Assembly: GCA_003290165.1 (NCBI GenBank)
Contig: QNQO01006212.1
Coordinates: 62,001-126,000 of the forward strand
DNA from: Berberis thunbergii
Lineage: Eukaryota > Streptophyta > Magnoliopsida > Ranunculales > Berberidaceae
DNA: 64,000 bases
Direction of reading: 5' to 3'
Shown: positions 50,601 to 62,657 of the stretch, piece after piece
Layout of the letters: each line of letters opens with the position of its first letter
How positions within the stretch are numbered: position 1 is the first letter of the stretch
The notes under the pieces: generated by a model
The model's database searches: none
Seen by the model: only the letters and a program-made list of their open reading frames with translations
What the model was told of the DNA's origin: nothing
Position numbers and translations under genes: made by a program

Positions 50601-50633
50601 ATTTGAAGTTGTATGAAGTAGAGCCATGGCATC
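47613..50633. other. Spacer with small duplications
   Basis: No gene recognised. A segment containing GAAAAATACTAATG, GTGAAATGCATTAG and TTTTTTAAT occurs near 48340-48400 and 48480-48540, with a related stretch at 47700-47780. Another segment (TTAATTAAGAACTTAAAATG to AGCTTCTC) occurs at about 49690-49733 and 49818-49861. Frames of 60-85 codons lack domains. Confidence 0.55.
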
Positions 50634-52981
50634 TAGGGGTGGACATCCCACTGATAATCACATAATTATAGCATTATTATCTCTTATTATATTTTTGTTA
50701 ATCCTTGTTTTTATCTTATTTTAGATTATTTATTAATTTTTTGTGTTTTTGTAGAATGTGGAGCTGTAATGAAGAAATCAGAGAAAAATGCAATGAACAA
50801 TCCCAATGGTGACTTCAGAGGAAGTGGATGTGAAAATAGCCTAAGCTCATAACCTAAACTCAAAACCAAACCCTTAAACCCATAAACCCAAACCAAATGC
50901 CAAGCCCAATCAAACCCTAGCCTTAAATCACTCATTGAACCCCTCCCCTTAACTTGTCCATATTCATTTTCTTAATTCTCTATAAACACAAGAGAAATTA
51001 ATGAGAAAGGGAAGGAGGAGAAGGGAATCAAGCTTCAATAGCTAAAATCAAACCCTCTTTCCTTCACAAAGTGATTCTCATCACCATCCCAACCAAGAAA
51101 ATCTAGGTTTTCTCTCCTTCATCCCACTGAAACAGGGGCGTGACAACCCTGTCTCACGTCACCTCGCCACCGTCCAACAACCACAGCCGCCACCACCATC
51201 AGGCACCACTTCCCCTCCCTGTTCCATCACGCCACACAACAGCAGACCTCTTCATCCATCTCTCATTCCCTTCGCCACCTTCCTTGTCCAGCAACAAAGC
51301 ACCACCAACAGCCCCCCCCCCCCCCGCCATCACCACCATCATCCGAGCACCACCACCACCAAGAAATAGGGGCGTGACAACCCTGTTTCACATCAAATCT
51401 TCACCTCGCCACCGAGCACTACAATCACTGGAGGTCCCTATCTTCCATCTCTCTCTCTGCCTGTTCTTCTTCTTCAGCAACGCAACCACCTCAGAGCAAC
51501 GCGAGCCGCCATCACCATCATGAAACAGAGCTAAGCGAGCCGCCATCACCCATCTCTCAACAGAGCCATCACCACCATATCTCGGTCCTCCTTCCTGTCT
51601 CCCTCTCTCACGACCACCGTCGCAAGCGGCGCATCAGCTCGCACACCACCACTGCTACAGGAGCAGAAACAGGGGCAGTGCTTCCATCTCTCTCCCTTTT
51701 TTTTCGTTCTCTTTCGCGTATCTTTTTGTTCTTCCATCCCTCTCTCTCTTTTGCAGGTACCGAAGCCGTTTGGAGGACGAAGGAGCTCGCGAGGAGCAAA
51801 AATGAGGCAGCGCTAGCGGCGCTGCTCGCTGGAGACGAAGGTGCAGCGTGATTTCTGGCGGGAAACAACTGATTTTCGAATCAGTTGGTTATTGGCACCC
51901 CGAGCTTCTTTCTGAGCAGTCACAAAGCATTTGTAACCTTTTCTCGGGATTTGTTTTCGGACCACCTGCTGATTTTTTGAATACCACCACGCCGAGGCGA
52001 CAACAAACCAAAAGGATTGTATAATTTATTTTACTGACTTAAATGCTTAATTGATAATTACAATTTTATTTCAGAAATTTGATAAATTGCTTTCACCTTT
52101 CATGTTCGATTAAAATTTGATATGTTTGGTAGTTAGATTCACATTTTATCAATATTCAAAGCATGTGCTAACAAATATTGAGCTTGAACTTTGATTAAGT
52201 GTGCCCTAAAAAGACATTTAATGCTTGGCAAAAGTTTATTTGCTTGAAATAAATTGTTAATGTTTGACAGAAACTTGATATGATTGGAATTGGATTTTAA
52301 TGATCACATCTTCGGTGCAAGCAAGGGATCATCATCCCTAAAGCTTCTCATTTATAATTTCAATAATTTAGATTTAAATATATTTGCTAACTCTTCGATG
52401 AGTCCAAACCCCACAAAATCCATCTCATCTATCTTTTTCCTTTATTTTTCTTATTTTTAATTTATTTTTACTTTAGTTTTAAAAACACTGTAACCCCATT
52501 TTCTGTAAATTAGTTTAGACAATTTCTAAAATTCAATTACATCGACTTTCCTCGTGGGATTGACCCGTACTTGCCGTTGTCTACCAGTTAGACACCGTGT
52601 ACTTGCGGTTATTACAAGTGGGACAAATTATCATATTTATTTAGGCTGGTTAAGCCCGCAACACCCATCCCGCGATCCCGATCCTGTCTCGTCCCAATTT
52701 TTTGGGTCCTTTGGGATTGATCAAACTCATCTCGATCTTGTCTCGTCCCGTCCTGATCTAGAGTGGGATGGGATCGGGATGAAGATTTTCAATCTCGTCC
52801 ATCCCGTCTCGTCCCGAACTTATTATTTAAATATTTATTATTATTAATTTTAATCATTATAAAGGAAATTTTAAGATGTGTTGAAATTAAATCAAAACAA
52901 TTATTGTTTGAATACTTGTTTGATTTGTACTATTTGTTTAGATAGAAACTTTAGTTTGAATATTATAGGTCAAATAAAACT
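50634..52981. mobile_element. hAT element, GGGTGGGCA family, copy 3, broken by two insertions
   Basis: Left end TAGGGGTGGACATCCCA (50634-50650) is separated from its continuation ATCCCGCGATCCCGATCC (from about 52667) by a 2-kb solo LTR. The continuation carries the family's GTCTCGTCCC arrays and an AT-rich middle resembling copy 1, then stops at the start of the Tat element. The right terminus is missing. Orientation as copy 1. Confidence 0.75.
50652..52663 (+). mobile_element. Solo LTR, about 2 kb, Athila/Tat-like
   Basis: Begins TGATAATCACATAATT and ends AAGCCCGCAACA, with flanks cccac (50647-50651) and cccat (52664-52668), a 4/5 match. Near its end are GGGATTGACCCGTACTTGCC and GTGTACTTGCGGTTATTACA, the sequence typical of Athila/Tat LTR ends. 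It holds a C-run at about 51310 and Pro/Ser-rich frames (51140-51523) that look like leader sequence rather than genes. No second LTR exists, so recombination between LTRs is inferred. An alternative 3' border at 52633 (TTATCA) is possible. Confidence 0.68.
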
Positions 52982-53519
52982 TGATGATACATCAAATAAG
53001 ACTATTATTACAACTATACACGTGGCAGAGATCATCTATCACGAGGATCAATATTTCAATCCCATGACAATAAACAAAGCCCAGAAAAGGGTGGATCAAG
53101 TCGTGAAAGCCTAAACAAAGCCCATCGGAATAAATCATAATCAAATGCCCAAATTCAGGCCCAATAGAGTCTTCTCTTAAAGAAGAGGAACGTTATAGAG
53201 AAAAATAGTAGTGGAGGGAGTTACGCCTCCAAGGACGTATCTTCAAAAAGGAAGAGACTGTTACAAAGAACGTCTCCCTACGTTGCGCCTCACATGCTTA
53301 AGTCACGCAGATAATTAATAACGACCATTATATAAGGTAAAGAGAACATTCGACAAAGGTATGCAATTTTAACTGAGTTCTGTCTAGATTTATCTCTATC
53401 TCCAACTGAGTTACTAATTTAAATATCGGAGTGTCTTTGGCTACCAAAAAAGTGGTCTTGACAATCAAAAATTTATTTTGCAAGTCAGACTTATAGGAGA
53501 CGGAATTTTGGCCGCATCA

Positions 53520-53539
53520 TTTTGGCACCGTCCGTGGGG
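53520..53539 (+). other. Primer-binding site of the Tat element
   Basis: TTTTGGCACCGTCCGTGGGG directly follows the LTR end. Tat-lineage elements typically carry TTTTGGCGCCGTCTGTGGGG here, so two bases differ. Confidence 0.8.
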
Positions 53540-53599
53540 AACGACAGTTTCCCTTCAAAGAAGAGAGTTTGCAGCAGGAAACTTCCTTAGTTTTGATCA

Positions 53600-54990
53600 A
53601 CAATTAAAAAACTTTTAGAACAGATGAACATTCTACTAACCCTCAACCTAGCAACAATCAAAGAAATTCCTCCACTAGTAAAGTCGTATTACCTACAACA
53701 CATATTTTAAGCCCAACAACAACTCTTGAGCCAATCATGACTAGCAATGGAGAGCCACAACATGGAGCGATAGCCTAGTCATCTCAAATATCTGGCGGCA
53801 CTGCTACAGATCCTCACGTGGATCAACTCATGACCTAGATGGATCTTCTTATCAAAATGGTGGACAAACTCACTCAAGAGTGTGCTCAATCCACCAACCA
53901 TGTCCAAGGGAGTAATGAAATTCTTGCAGAACCTCAACAAGTGAACCTCGAAAGCAGTAAACAACCAATAGATGGCCCCCTACACAAATTCCATTCAGGA
54001 TCGGAGTCACAGATCCTAACGTGCTATATGAATTGGCTAGACCACCATTCTCTGACGCGCTCATGATAAATCCTCTACAAAAAAAATTCACTCTACCAAA
54101 CTTCGAGGAATATGATGGCACCACTGATCCCACTGACCATTTGCGACACTTCCATCACATGATTGCATTGAAGGAGAGCATGGAGTCTATCCTATGTCGA
54201 ACATTTCCAACCAGTTCACCTCCACAACGATGAGTTGGATCAACAACTTGCTGCCGAGATCGATAGACTTTTTCCAAGTTCTAGTCATTGCCATCTCATG
54301 AGGTTCATCAGCAGTAAACTATTGAGAAAGTGCCCACACTATCTGCTTTACACCAGACAAAAGCCTGAGGAGACCATAAGGGAATACATCACTCGTGTTA
54401 CTAACGAGTTAACCATAATTGACGGCTGCATCGATGACACAGCCATTGCCACCTTCACATCTGGACTAAAAAGGGGACCATTTTATGATTATTTGAATCT
54501 GGACCCCACAAAGAACATGGCAACTCTATTGAAGACTGCCAAAAAAACACATCACTTTCGATGAGATGGTGGCCGCTAGGAAGATAAATGAATCTGAAAA
54601 GAGACACACTTTAGCCAACCGAGAGAGAAGAAAAGGACGGAGGAACGACAGCCCTCGGCAGAAAAGTAGCCAGTCGAAAAGGCATTGAACCAGTGGCAGA
54701 TCCAAATTCAATCAACAAGAACCTGGAAAACTGCAACCCGGAAGATCCAAATATGAACGATAGACAAGTAAATCATTCACGACTTTGAAACAAAAAATTG
54801 AGTTGAGGTCCTGAAAACTATGCAAAATGGGAGGACGTTAATTGCCACCCAAAATGAGAAGAGATCCAGAAGAGTGAAGTAAAAAAAAATATTGCTCTTT
54901 ACACGAGAACTACAAGCATAACACCGAGGTCTGCTACAACTTAAAGGACAAAATCGAGCGTCATATCCAAAAAGGACGACTCAGAGAGTT
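53600..54990 (+). pseudogene. gag of the Tat element
   Basis: Frames carry PPFSDALMINPLQKKFTLPN, EEYDGTTDPTDHLRHF, KPEETIREYITRVTNEL and FTSGLKRGPFYDYLNLDP. Near 54890 YCSLHENYKHNTEVCYNLKD is the short Cys/His motif typical of Tat gag. Stops at 54231-54233 and after KKTHHFR, plus frameshifts, separate the pieces. The two middle frames (54021-54233 and 54235-54564) sit almost end to end. Confidence 0.88.
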
Positions 54991-55189
54991 CATTAGGCGG
55001 AGGGAGTCCCAAGGGAGATAAGCCAGATCAGATGAGCAATCAAGGGAGCTAATATACGTCTTGCATTGCATAATCGAATAAAAGGATTTATCCAATTGAT
55101 CTCGGAAGATATCAATCCGGGATTTAAGAACAACGATCAGATACCCCGAGCCCTCTGCATAACGCAACGAACTCTAACCTTCTCCAACT

Positions 55190-55653
55190 AGGATGCAAAG
55201 GGACCCTCATAATTACGCCTTGGTAATTTTAGTACCGATGGCCAGGAGGGAAATCAAAAGGGTACTGTTATACACAAGCTGCTCGGCCAACCTTCTGTAC
55301 CTAACTACATTTTAAAAGATGTGATTCACTAAAGAAATGTTTTCACCCAACGATAACCAATGGTAGGTTTTAGCGGAGAACAGTGTCGTTCGCCCGGAAT
55401 GATTCAACTGCCTGTCAAAGCGGGAGAACCAAGGAGACAACGAGTCTTGTTGACAAATTTTTATGTTGTCGATGCTCCATTCGCGTATAACATGTTTCTC
55501 GAAAGGCTTTGGATACACGAGATGGGTGTGAAATCCCCCACCATGCATAATTGTCTGAAGTACCATATAGACGATGGCGTCGAGATAATCAAAGGAGATC
55601 AGCCAGCTGCAGGTGAATGCCACTATATAGTGATGAAAGCTCCACACAAATAA
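55190..55653 (+). pseudogene. Protease region of the Tat element
   Basis: The stretch reads DPHNYALVILVPMARREIKR, then MVGFSGEQCRSPGMIQLPVK and FYVVDAPFAYNMFLERLWIH, which match the end of Tat protease (usual form VDxPxAYNxILGRP). The active-site DTG/DSG is not intact. Frames are broken around 55310. Confidence 0.8.
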
Positions 55654-55712
55654 CAATTACTGCAACGCCAGAGAAGCCATTGTAGCAACCTGGTCAAACA
55701 GACTCTGACCTT

Positions 55713-56520
55713 TTGAATGACAATACGACCCAAACCAGTCAAAGAGATCGACCAAGAACTAGACAGCCAGAAAAAGAAACGAAAGTAGTCTACTTGGACG
55801 ACGGAGGGGACAAAGCAGTTCGGATTGACACAAAAATCCACCTGAAACTCGCCATGAAACTAGTCCAACTGCTGAAGGATAATCAGGATGTTTTTGCCTG
55901 GACAATGAGTGACATGGTGGGAATAGACATGTCTATCATTACTCACAAACTGCAAGTCAATCCGGACAAGAAGTCGGTTGGGCAAAAGAGAAGGCAGGTT
56001 GCCCTTGAACGTAACCAAGCAATACACGAGGAAGTGCATTGTCTGATAATTGCAGGAATGATTCAAGATTCTTACTACCTGGATTGGTTAGCTAACACGG
56101 TGTTGTTAAAGAAGAAAAACGACAAGTGGAGAATATGTGTAGATTACACTGATCTGGACAAAACATGCCCAAAAGACAATTTTCCACTCCCGCGCGTAGA
56201 TCAAATAATGGATGCCACTACCGGACATGAACTCATGAGCTTCATGGATGCGTACCTTGGCTACAATCAGATATAGATTGACCCTCCCGACTAAGGAAAA
56301 ATGTCTTTCATAACAGAAAGAAGTACATACTGTTACAGAGTGATGTCATTCAGACTAAAAAATGCGGGAGCCATGTACCAGTGACTGGTCAACAGAATGT
56401 TCAGAAATTAGATCGGTAAGACAATGGAGGTGTACATTGATGACATGTTGGTCAAAATCTTACGCCGAATAGACTATATCAAATACCTCGAACATGCATT
56501 CTCCCAGCTTTGAAGATACA
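55713..56520 (+). pseudogene. Reverse transcriptase of the Tat element
   Basis: The frame at 55713-56276 has FAWTMSDMVGIDMSIITHKL, WLANTVLLKKKNDKWRICVD and YTDLDKTCPKDNFPLPRVDQ. It ends at a stop after DAYLGYNQI. Shifted frames continue with GAMYQ, LVNRMF and the catalytic box VYIDDMLVK. The box itself is intact while the surrounding frame is not. Confidence 0.9.
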
Positions 56521-56522
56521 AA

Positions 56523-57432
56523 ATGAAGTTGAACCTGGAGAAATGCACATTTGGAGTAGAATCAAGGAAATTCCTTGGATACATTGTCAACCAAAGAGGA
56601 GTCGAAGTTGATCTGAAACAGATACAAATATTTCTCAACATGCAGTCACCAACAAACATAAAGCACGTGCAGAGTCTCAATGGTAGGATAACGACTTTGG
56701 ACAAATTCATTTCCAAGTCCTCGAACAAATGTCTACCTTTCTTCAAAATCTTCAAAGGAAACAAGACATTCAAGTGGAACGAAGAATGCGAAAAGACTTT
56801 CCAAAGCTTGAAGGTGTATATGGGGAGCACAGAACTTCCCTTAAAATCGAACATGAGGGAAACACTGTATTTATACTTGTCTCTATCCGACCATCATGCA
56901 AGCTTAGCATAGATACGAGAGGAGAAGGGTGCACAAAAGCCAGTATACCTAGCTTTGGATAAACTGGCACTCGCCCTAATCGTATCTTTAGGAAAGCTAC
57001 GATCATACTTCCAAGCTCACCCAATCATTGTCATGACCGAACAACCACTTCGGTCAATATTGCACAAACCAAAACTATTCAAAAGAATGGTGAAATGGGC
57101 AATAGAACTCAGGCAATTCGACATCAGCTGCGCCACCAGAACCACAATAAAAGCTCAAGCATTGGCAGATTTCATCACTGAATTCACATGCAGCAACGAC
57201 CGCCAGCCAGCCAGTAATCACTAAGAGGAACAAACCAAACAAACCGTCCACAATGGATCATTCGTTGCGATAGAACATCCAACAAGTCGAGAAACAGAGT
57301 TGGAACGATCATGTATAACTCAGAAGACATAACATTAGAAAAGGCAATAAAATTCAGTTTCAAAACCTCAAACAACAAAGACGAGCACAAAGCATTAATA
57401 GTTGAGTTACAACTGGCAAAACACTTGGGAAC
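56523..57432 (+). pseudogene. RT connection and RNase H of the Tat element
   Basis: MKLNLEKCTFGVESRKFLGY, NQRGVEVD, KHVQSLNGRITTLDKFIS and ECEKTFQSLK mark the RT thumb/connection. LGKLRSYFQAHPIIVMTEQP, LRSILHKP and KAQALADFITEFT mark RNase H. The stretch at 57311-57430 (AIKFSFKTSNNKDEHKALIV, ELQLAKHLG) is its second half and ends at the CACTA border. Confidence 0.88.
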
Positions 57433-57464
57433 CACTACACCAAAAGGCCAGTTTAGCTACACCG

Positions 57465-57790
57465 AGCTGGCCACGGTTCTAAACCGTTGGTTTATTTGCC
57501 ACGGCCAAAAATCGTAGCTATAATGACCAACGGCTTAAAACCGTGGGTAAAAAAAAACTGGCCACGGCTGAAAATCGTTGCTTTGTAGGCCACGGCCAAC
57601 AACCGTGGCTATAATTAGCAACGGCCTAAAATCGTTGCTAAAACATTTGAAACGGCTCAGAACCGTTAGTAGCAACGGCTCAAAACCGTTGCAAAAAAAT
57701 TTTTGGCCATGGTTCAAAACCATGGCTATTAGTAGCAACGACTCAAAACCGTGGCTATTAGGAGCAATGACTCAAAATCGTGGCTACACT
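57465..57790. repeat. CACTA subterminal palindromic repeats
   Basis: About ten to twelve units of the form GGCTCAAAACCGTGGCT or GCAACGGCTCAAAACCGTTG, in both orientations, several being short palindromes. They follow the CACTA terminus immediately, as TnpA-type binding arrays do. Confidence 0.8.
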
Positions 57791-57819
57791 AAATGCTGGA
57801 AAAAAAATTGGGCGGGTTA

Positions 57820-58140
57820 TTTTGGCGCTCGACCTTCCCTCCACTCGACTTCCATTGACAAACCTTCCCTCCACTCGACTCCCTCCACTCGACAAACATG
57901 CTCCCTCCACTCGACATCAACCCTATCTAATCCCCTCCACTCCACTCGAAGCTCCTCCTTCCCTGTTCCCTCCCTCGACTCTACTCCACTCGACTTCCCT
58001 GCTCCCTCGAATTCCCTGCTACCTCCCTTGACTTCCCTCCTCCCCTCCTTCCCTGGTCTTCCCTCCTTACTCGGCGTCTTCAACCTCCAAACCATTTGCA
58101 AAATCGATCAGCAACTGCAACCATTCTCTCGTACAGGTAC
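57820..58140 (+). repeat. Irregular CCCTCCACTCGACTT-type repeats
   Basis: A pyrimidine-rich tract of degenerate units built on CTTCCCTCCACTCGAC. It produces open frames on both strands (57578-58267 +, 57817-58101 -), which I read as composition artefacts. A (CT)n run follows at about 58142-58168. Confidence 0.65.
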
Positions 58141-58142
58141 TT

Positions 58143-58169
<27 letters not shown>

Positions 58170-58174
<5 letters not shown>

Positions 58175-59938
58175 CTTTTTGATGAAATTAGGGTTCCTGA
58201 ATGTAGAGTTTTTTTATTTAGAGCTTTTGAATCTCTAGGGTTCCTGAATTGTTTTTTGAATCTGTAGGTTTTATTTAGAGGTTTTTTGAAATTAGGGTTT
58301 GAATCTCTAGGGCTCAAAACCGTATGCCTGATAAATTCCTGATATAATTTAATTTTTTGAATCTTTAATTTTTGTATGAAATTCCTGATATAATTTGAAA
58401 CCATGAAATACATCTCAGGAATATAGATTAAGAGTAGAAGTAAGTCATTGCTAATTTATAAATAAGTTTAAAACAGTAAACCTACTATGATGGTTGACAA
58501 TGGCTATTATGTGTGACTGTGCACCTTAAGTAAATCTCAGAGAAAGAACAAAGTTTCGAGTTATTCTATAATTATATCCGAAAAGCAGGTCACCTTGTTC
58601 CAGGATAAAGTTAGAGTGTGTCAACCCATGAAGAGAAACTAAAATCTGCTGCACCCTAATAATTTTTGTCTAATACTTGTTGTTTCTTGTTTAGCTGAAT
58701 TGTTTAGGTTCTGAACGATTATTGATATAATAGTAGTAAGTATATAATCAGAGATTTTAGAGTGCTCTTTATGGTGTCCAAGATGTATAGATCACCACCA
58801 AGGAATAGTAACTGATTTTGAAGTATATAATCCCTTGACATTTTATGCTAATGTCTGTGATTGAGTAGTGAAAACACTATTAAATCATATCTTTTGGATC
58901 ACTATGTTTCCATAGAACAAGTAATCGAATAGGCGTTATGAGCGTCCATGTCCTCGAGATGGTGCAACAACTGATTAAATGATCTACTGATATGGCCTAC
59001 GCATGCAAATTATGGCATGGGAGTGACATTTAGATTTTTCCTACTCAATGACTCAACAATGAAACTTCAAGCATGGAGTGTCATTTGATTTTTTTTTTTT
59101 AACAACTTTTGCAAAACATCCTCAACATCAATGTAGCTCTACTATTTCTGTGATTGACTCACCTTTTTTCCAATAAAAATATGCCTTCGACAAATGCTTT
59201 CAAATTGAGAGTTATTGTTTGTGTTCTGATCACATGTATGTACTATGTTTTGAATTCCTTTTTGAACTTTGCAAGTTCCAAATGGCCGGCCACAATAATA
59301 TTGTAGGGTTTATATGTTCCTTTACACTGTTAAATTCAGAACAAATTCATTTATTTATTTTTATCTATTCAACATAAAGAATCCTACAAAGTGATATCCG
59401 CCCAAGTTCTAAATTCGTTTGGATCGATAATTTGACTTAAAATTGTACATCTTTCATCAATCTTCAACTTCAATTGACACCTATGAAAAATTTGATCCCA
59501 TGATCTATCCAATTTCATGTCATATATTTATAACATGTACAGTTGGTGATTCCACACAAACATTCCTTCATTGCATCATTGATCTCATTAGAAATATCAT
59601 TTCGGACATTTTCTAAAGTTTTTCAATTATTCAAAAAATGGATGTTTACATTAAAAGTTTACTTCAACAAGGCGTAAATGCATAAGCCTTTATTATAAAT
59701 GTTGTTACTAGGACTTAAAAGTTAGAGTGTGTCAACCCATCTTTCATGTGGGTGGTATTACTAATGAATATTATTCTTCATTAGCATGTAATGTCATTAT
59801 AAGTGCAAAGGGAAATACCCCAAGTTTGTGTAACCACAGAAGATTATTGATTCCCTGATTCTTTGCATAGGACCCTAAAGCTTTTTTATGTTTTCCATGT
59901 GCTATGTAGTATGATTTTTCGAATTTTATTCTTAAGAA
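58170..59938. other. Sequence inside or next to the CACTA element, no gene recognised
   Basis: AT-rich with short GGGTTCCTGAAT and AATCTCTAGGG duplications near 58185-58315. No coding similarity seen. Confidence 0.45.
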
Positions 59939-60335
59939 CAACTACAAGCAAGGCTGACAGGAAAGCAACATTAGATGCAGCCTCATGGATGTTCAATATT
60001 GTTAGCTCTATTGGAATTATCATAGTAAACAAAGCATTGATGACTACATATGGTTTCAATTTTGGTATTTTCTGTGAACTATCAATGTTTTTGGTTTTTC
60101 ATTTTCTTATGCTTTCTCCGTTGGAATTATCATAGTAAACAATGCATTGATGGCTACATATGGTTTCAATTTAGGTATTTTCTTTGAACTCTCAATGTTT
60201 TTTGTTTTTCATTTTCTTATGTTTTCCATCTAGTTGCGTGCTTACTTTCAGTTTCGGTATTTTCTTTGAACTCTCAGTGTTTTTTGTTTTTCATTTTGTT
60301 ATGTTTTCCATCTAGTTGCGTGCTTACTTTTAATG
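59939..60335 (+). pseudogene. UDP-sugar (rhamnose/galactose type) transporter exon fragment, locally duplicated
   Basis: [18 protein letters not shown] followed by [14 protein letters not shown] is the first transmembrane region of plant NST/TPT-family nucleotide-sugar transporters of the URGT group, which exchange UDP-sugars across the Golgi membrane. Homology ends where relatives have an intron donor (TTTTG|GTATTTTC). The downstream part, from GGAATTATCATAGTAAACAA to TTTTTGTTTTTCATTTTCTT, recurs at about 60122-60215, and its 3' part recurs again at about 60250-60335. Only some 40 residues of a roughly 340-residue protein are here. This is a captured or residual fragment. Confidence 0.8.
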
Positions 60336-61690
60336 CATTTTGACCGTCAGGTTTTTTAAGCTGGAAAGCTTAAACTATTATCTTTAATTGCTCAAAAGAT
60401 CTCCTAAAAGATAAAACATGCAGAGTGCAGATTCCTACACTCAATGTAATAACTCCAACATTACTTGGCAACTAGTGAAGTTTAGTAAGATTATGAGTCT
60501 CTTCAGCTAGAAGTGATGCATGGTCTAACCATTGAATTTGGAAAGGGAAGAATTCATGTTATTAGTCAGGTTCTCAACTACAAATATAAATGGACAATCT
60601 ATAGGATGAGAGTTATTTCCGTTTTAACAAAGAGATTTTATTATTGTATCTAATTCAAAGTCCAAATCAATGAAGGTTTTTTTTTCTTTGTATGTGGATT
60701 TTTCATCATTTAGTGATTGGTGCTTCCCGTTCAATAGTCAAGTCCTAGTAGACTTTACTTCAGGCAAACAATAATTGAAACATATATTTTTTCCCATTAT
60801 TTTTAAATGCTTTTATAAAATGCAACTTATAATGTCTTAAGAACAACTTTAATAAGATTTCCAGAGTATAGTACAATATTACATTCATCATTTTATTGGT
60901 TTGCCCCCAAAAACTAAGATAGATTCATTTTATTACATCCTTAGTATCTTTTTTTTCAAGAAATTTCGTTCGTGTAATTTATTTGTTTGCCCCCTAAAAC
61001 TAAAATAGATTCATTTTCCTCCTGTTGTAGGATCGAACAGGATAAGGTATATGTTGAATTCTCAACTTATCTTTTATTGCGGTATGATTGAAGAATAATA
61101 CACATCATATTAGAACATTCTTCAACACAATTCTAAGAACAATTCTGTATTTCTATTTGTTTTCTCAAAATAATTCTAAGAACAATTATTGGATGAACAC
61201 CTCGTTATACAAGCGGTAACCTAGTATCGGCACAGTTCTCTTGAACTGTTCAAAGAATTATCTTCAAATTATTATTTTTATTCTTGTCTATTTTATCTGT
61301 GTGTTTTACTATTTATGTATGTTCTTTCTCCTGTGTTAAACTATCTGCTCTAGACTGTAAGTTTAGTTTGCTTTTTGAAACCTAGTAGTCCTGGGTGCAA
61401 AATTGGTATCAGATGAACTGAAACTGATTGCAAAGATGGAGGTAGTGTTAATAAAAGCATATCTTTATTTCTATTTGTTTTCTCAAAACAATTCTAAGAA
61501 CAATTATTGGATGAACACCTCGTTATACTAGCGGTAACCTTATTATTCTGCATTTCTGATTCAGTTGCATTTATTTTTCCCAAAGAAAAAGGAGGGAGAA
61601 GATCTTTTTGATAAGCTTGATACCAACTCTTTATGCATGCTTTTTGTGGGTACGATCTGCACTATGAGCAGCTTCATTTACATTTGAATA
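60336..61690. other. Spacer with short duplications
   Basis: A segment from CTATTTGTTTTCTCAAAA to GCGGTAACCT occurs at about 61152-61222 and again at about 61471-61540. No gene recognised. Confidence 0.5.
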
Positions 61691-61900
61691 ATGAATGATT
61701 GGTCTTATCACTTATCAATAATGATCTCTCAACAAATGGATGCTTGTAGCCTTTCAATGGAAATAGCGCCTCTAATTATGTGGCAGAAGGAGCAGAAACC
61801 GGATTATTTTGGTCAGTTTTGCCAACATTCATCCAAAGATCCTTCAAAGAAGTTTGTGGGTTTACCCCCAACTTATACTGCATGGGACACACTGTCAGGT
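61691..61900 (+). other. Possible exon of unknown origin
   Basis: Two overlapping frames are open up to a good donor site (TCAG|GTGAGT near 61898). One reads KPDYFGQFCQHSSKDPSKKF and VGLPPTYTAWDTLSG; the other reads SNYVAEGAETGLFWSVLPTF. I do not recognise either. It could be another captured exon or chance. Confidence 0.3.
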
Positions 61901-62199
61901 GAGTACGTAATGCTATACACTATTAGCCATTAGATGCTTTGGTAGTTGATGAGCAGCATCAGTTAAGGGTTAGTTCATGATTTTATTATTCATTTTGAAG
62001 CATGAAATCCTCTAATGAGCATTTTGAACTCAATAATCAGGTATTTTGAACTCAAATTAGAATATATTTTCTCCAAGTAATGTAAGATATATTTGATAAA
62101 CAGAACGGTCTTTATTATTGGTTTGGGTTTTGGGTTTTGAATTCCACAAATTCATTAAAGAAAAAGTTCATATGTCTTTCTCCCTCTTGCCCCCTCCAT

Positions 62200-62657
62200 C
62201 TCTATCCTCATTTCTTCCACGCTTCCTACTAAAATTATTGAAGGTTGTCGTTTTTGTTGAGGCAGGTGAAGTTGCCAGACAAGAGCTTATAGGCAGGATT
62301 AGTTTGCGGCTGGACAAAGCTTCTGTCAATGATCTGCTCATCCTTGCACGATCACCTGACACCACTGTTTATGACGTTGGACTGGTGCACAACATTGTAA
62401 GTCGGTTTGCATTGGCAAATCAAATTGCACAAAACATAAATTGTTATACCAAGAAAAATGAGATTGGCACAGATGGTTATGCTTTAAGGCTTGAGTCATG
62501 GCTGAAAGTTGGCAAGCTGATTGATGGTTATCTTGCTGAAATTGCCTGTGATCAGAATCTCTCTCTAGCCAGATTCATTGACTTTGCACAACTGATTCCT
62601 GAGTCAGCTCGACCACTACATGATGGTTTGTACAAAGCCATTTATGTCTACCTCAAG
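62200..62657 (+). pseudogene. NPH3-domain protein exon fragment (NPY/NPH3/RPT2 family)
   Basis: The frame reads RFLLKLLKVVVFVEAGEVAR, then RISLRLDKASVNDLLI, YDVGLVHNIV, LKVGKLIDGYLAEIACDQNL and ARPLHDGLYKAIYVYLK, matching the first half of the NPH3 domain. It ends at a donor site (CTCAAG|GTAAAT, 62657). Intact family members have an N-terminal BTB domain and act as adaptors of CUL3 ubiquitin ligases in phototropism and auxin transport. No BTB region lies upstream, and the KEHP..KSEKK block that should follow is not found before 64000. The segment itself has no stop. It may be a captured exon or a gene continuing far beyond the edge; I favour a fragment. Confidence 0.78.

Larger units (their letters stand above)
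52982..57432 (+). mobile_element. Tat-lineage Ty3/gypsy retrotransposon, 3' end removed
   Basis: A 5' LTR of about 538 bp (52982-53519, ending CATCA; TATATAA box 53329-53335) is followed by a Tat-type primer-binding site TTTTGGCACCGTCCGTGGGG at 53520. Then come gag, protease, RT and RNase H in normal order. It stops within RNase H where the CACTA end begins, so integrase and the 3' LTR are missing from this window. Many stops and shifts make it inactive. The LTR start is approximate because no partner LTR is available. Confidence 0.88.

Noticed and set aside
51140..51868. His/Pro-rich and opposite-strand frames
   Set aside because: They lie within the 2-kb solo LTR and look like pyrimidine-rich leader sequence; both strands are open only because of composition.
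57578..58267. 229-codon frame, the longest on the + strand
   Set aside because: It spans the CACTA palindromes and a CCCTCCACTCGAC repeat tract, and the opposite strand is open too. It is a composition artefact.
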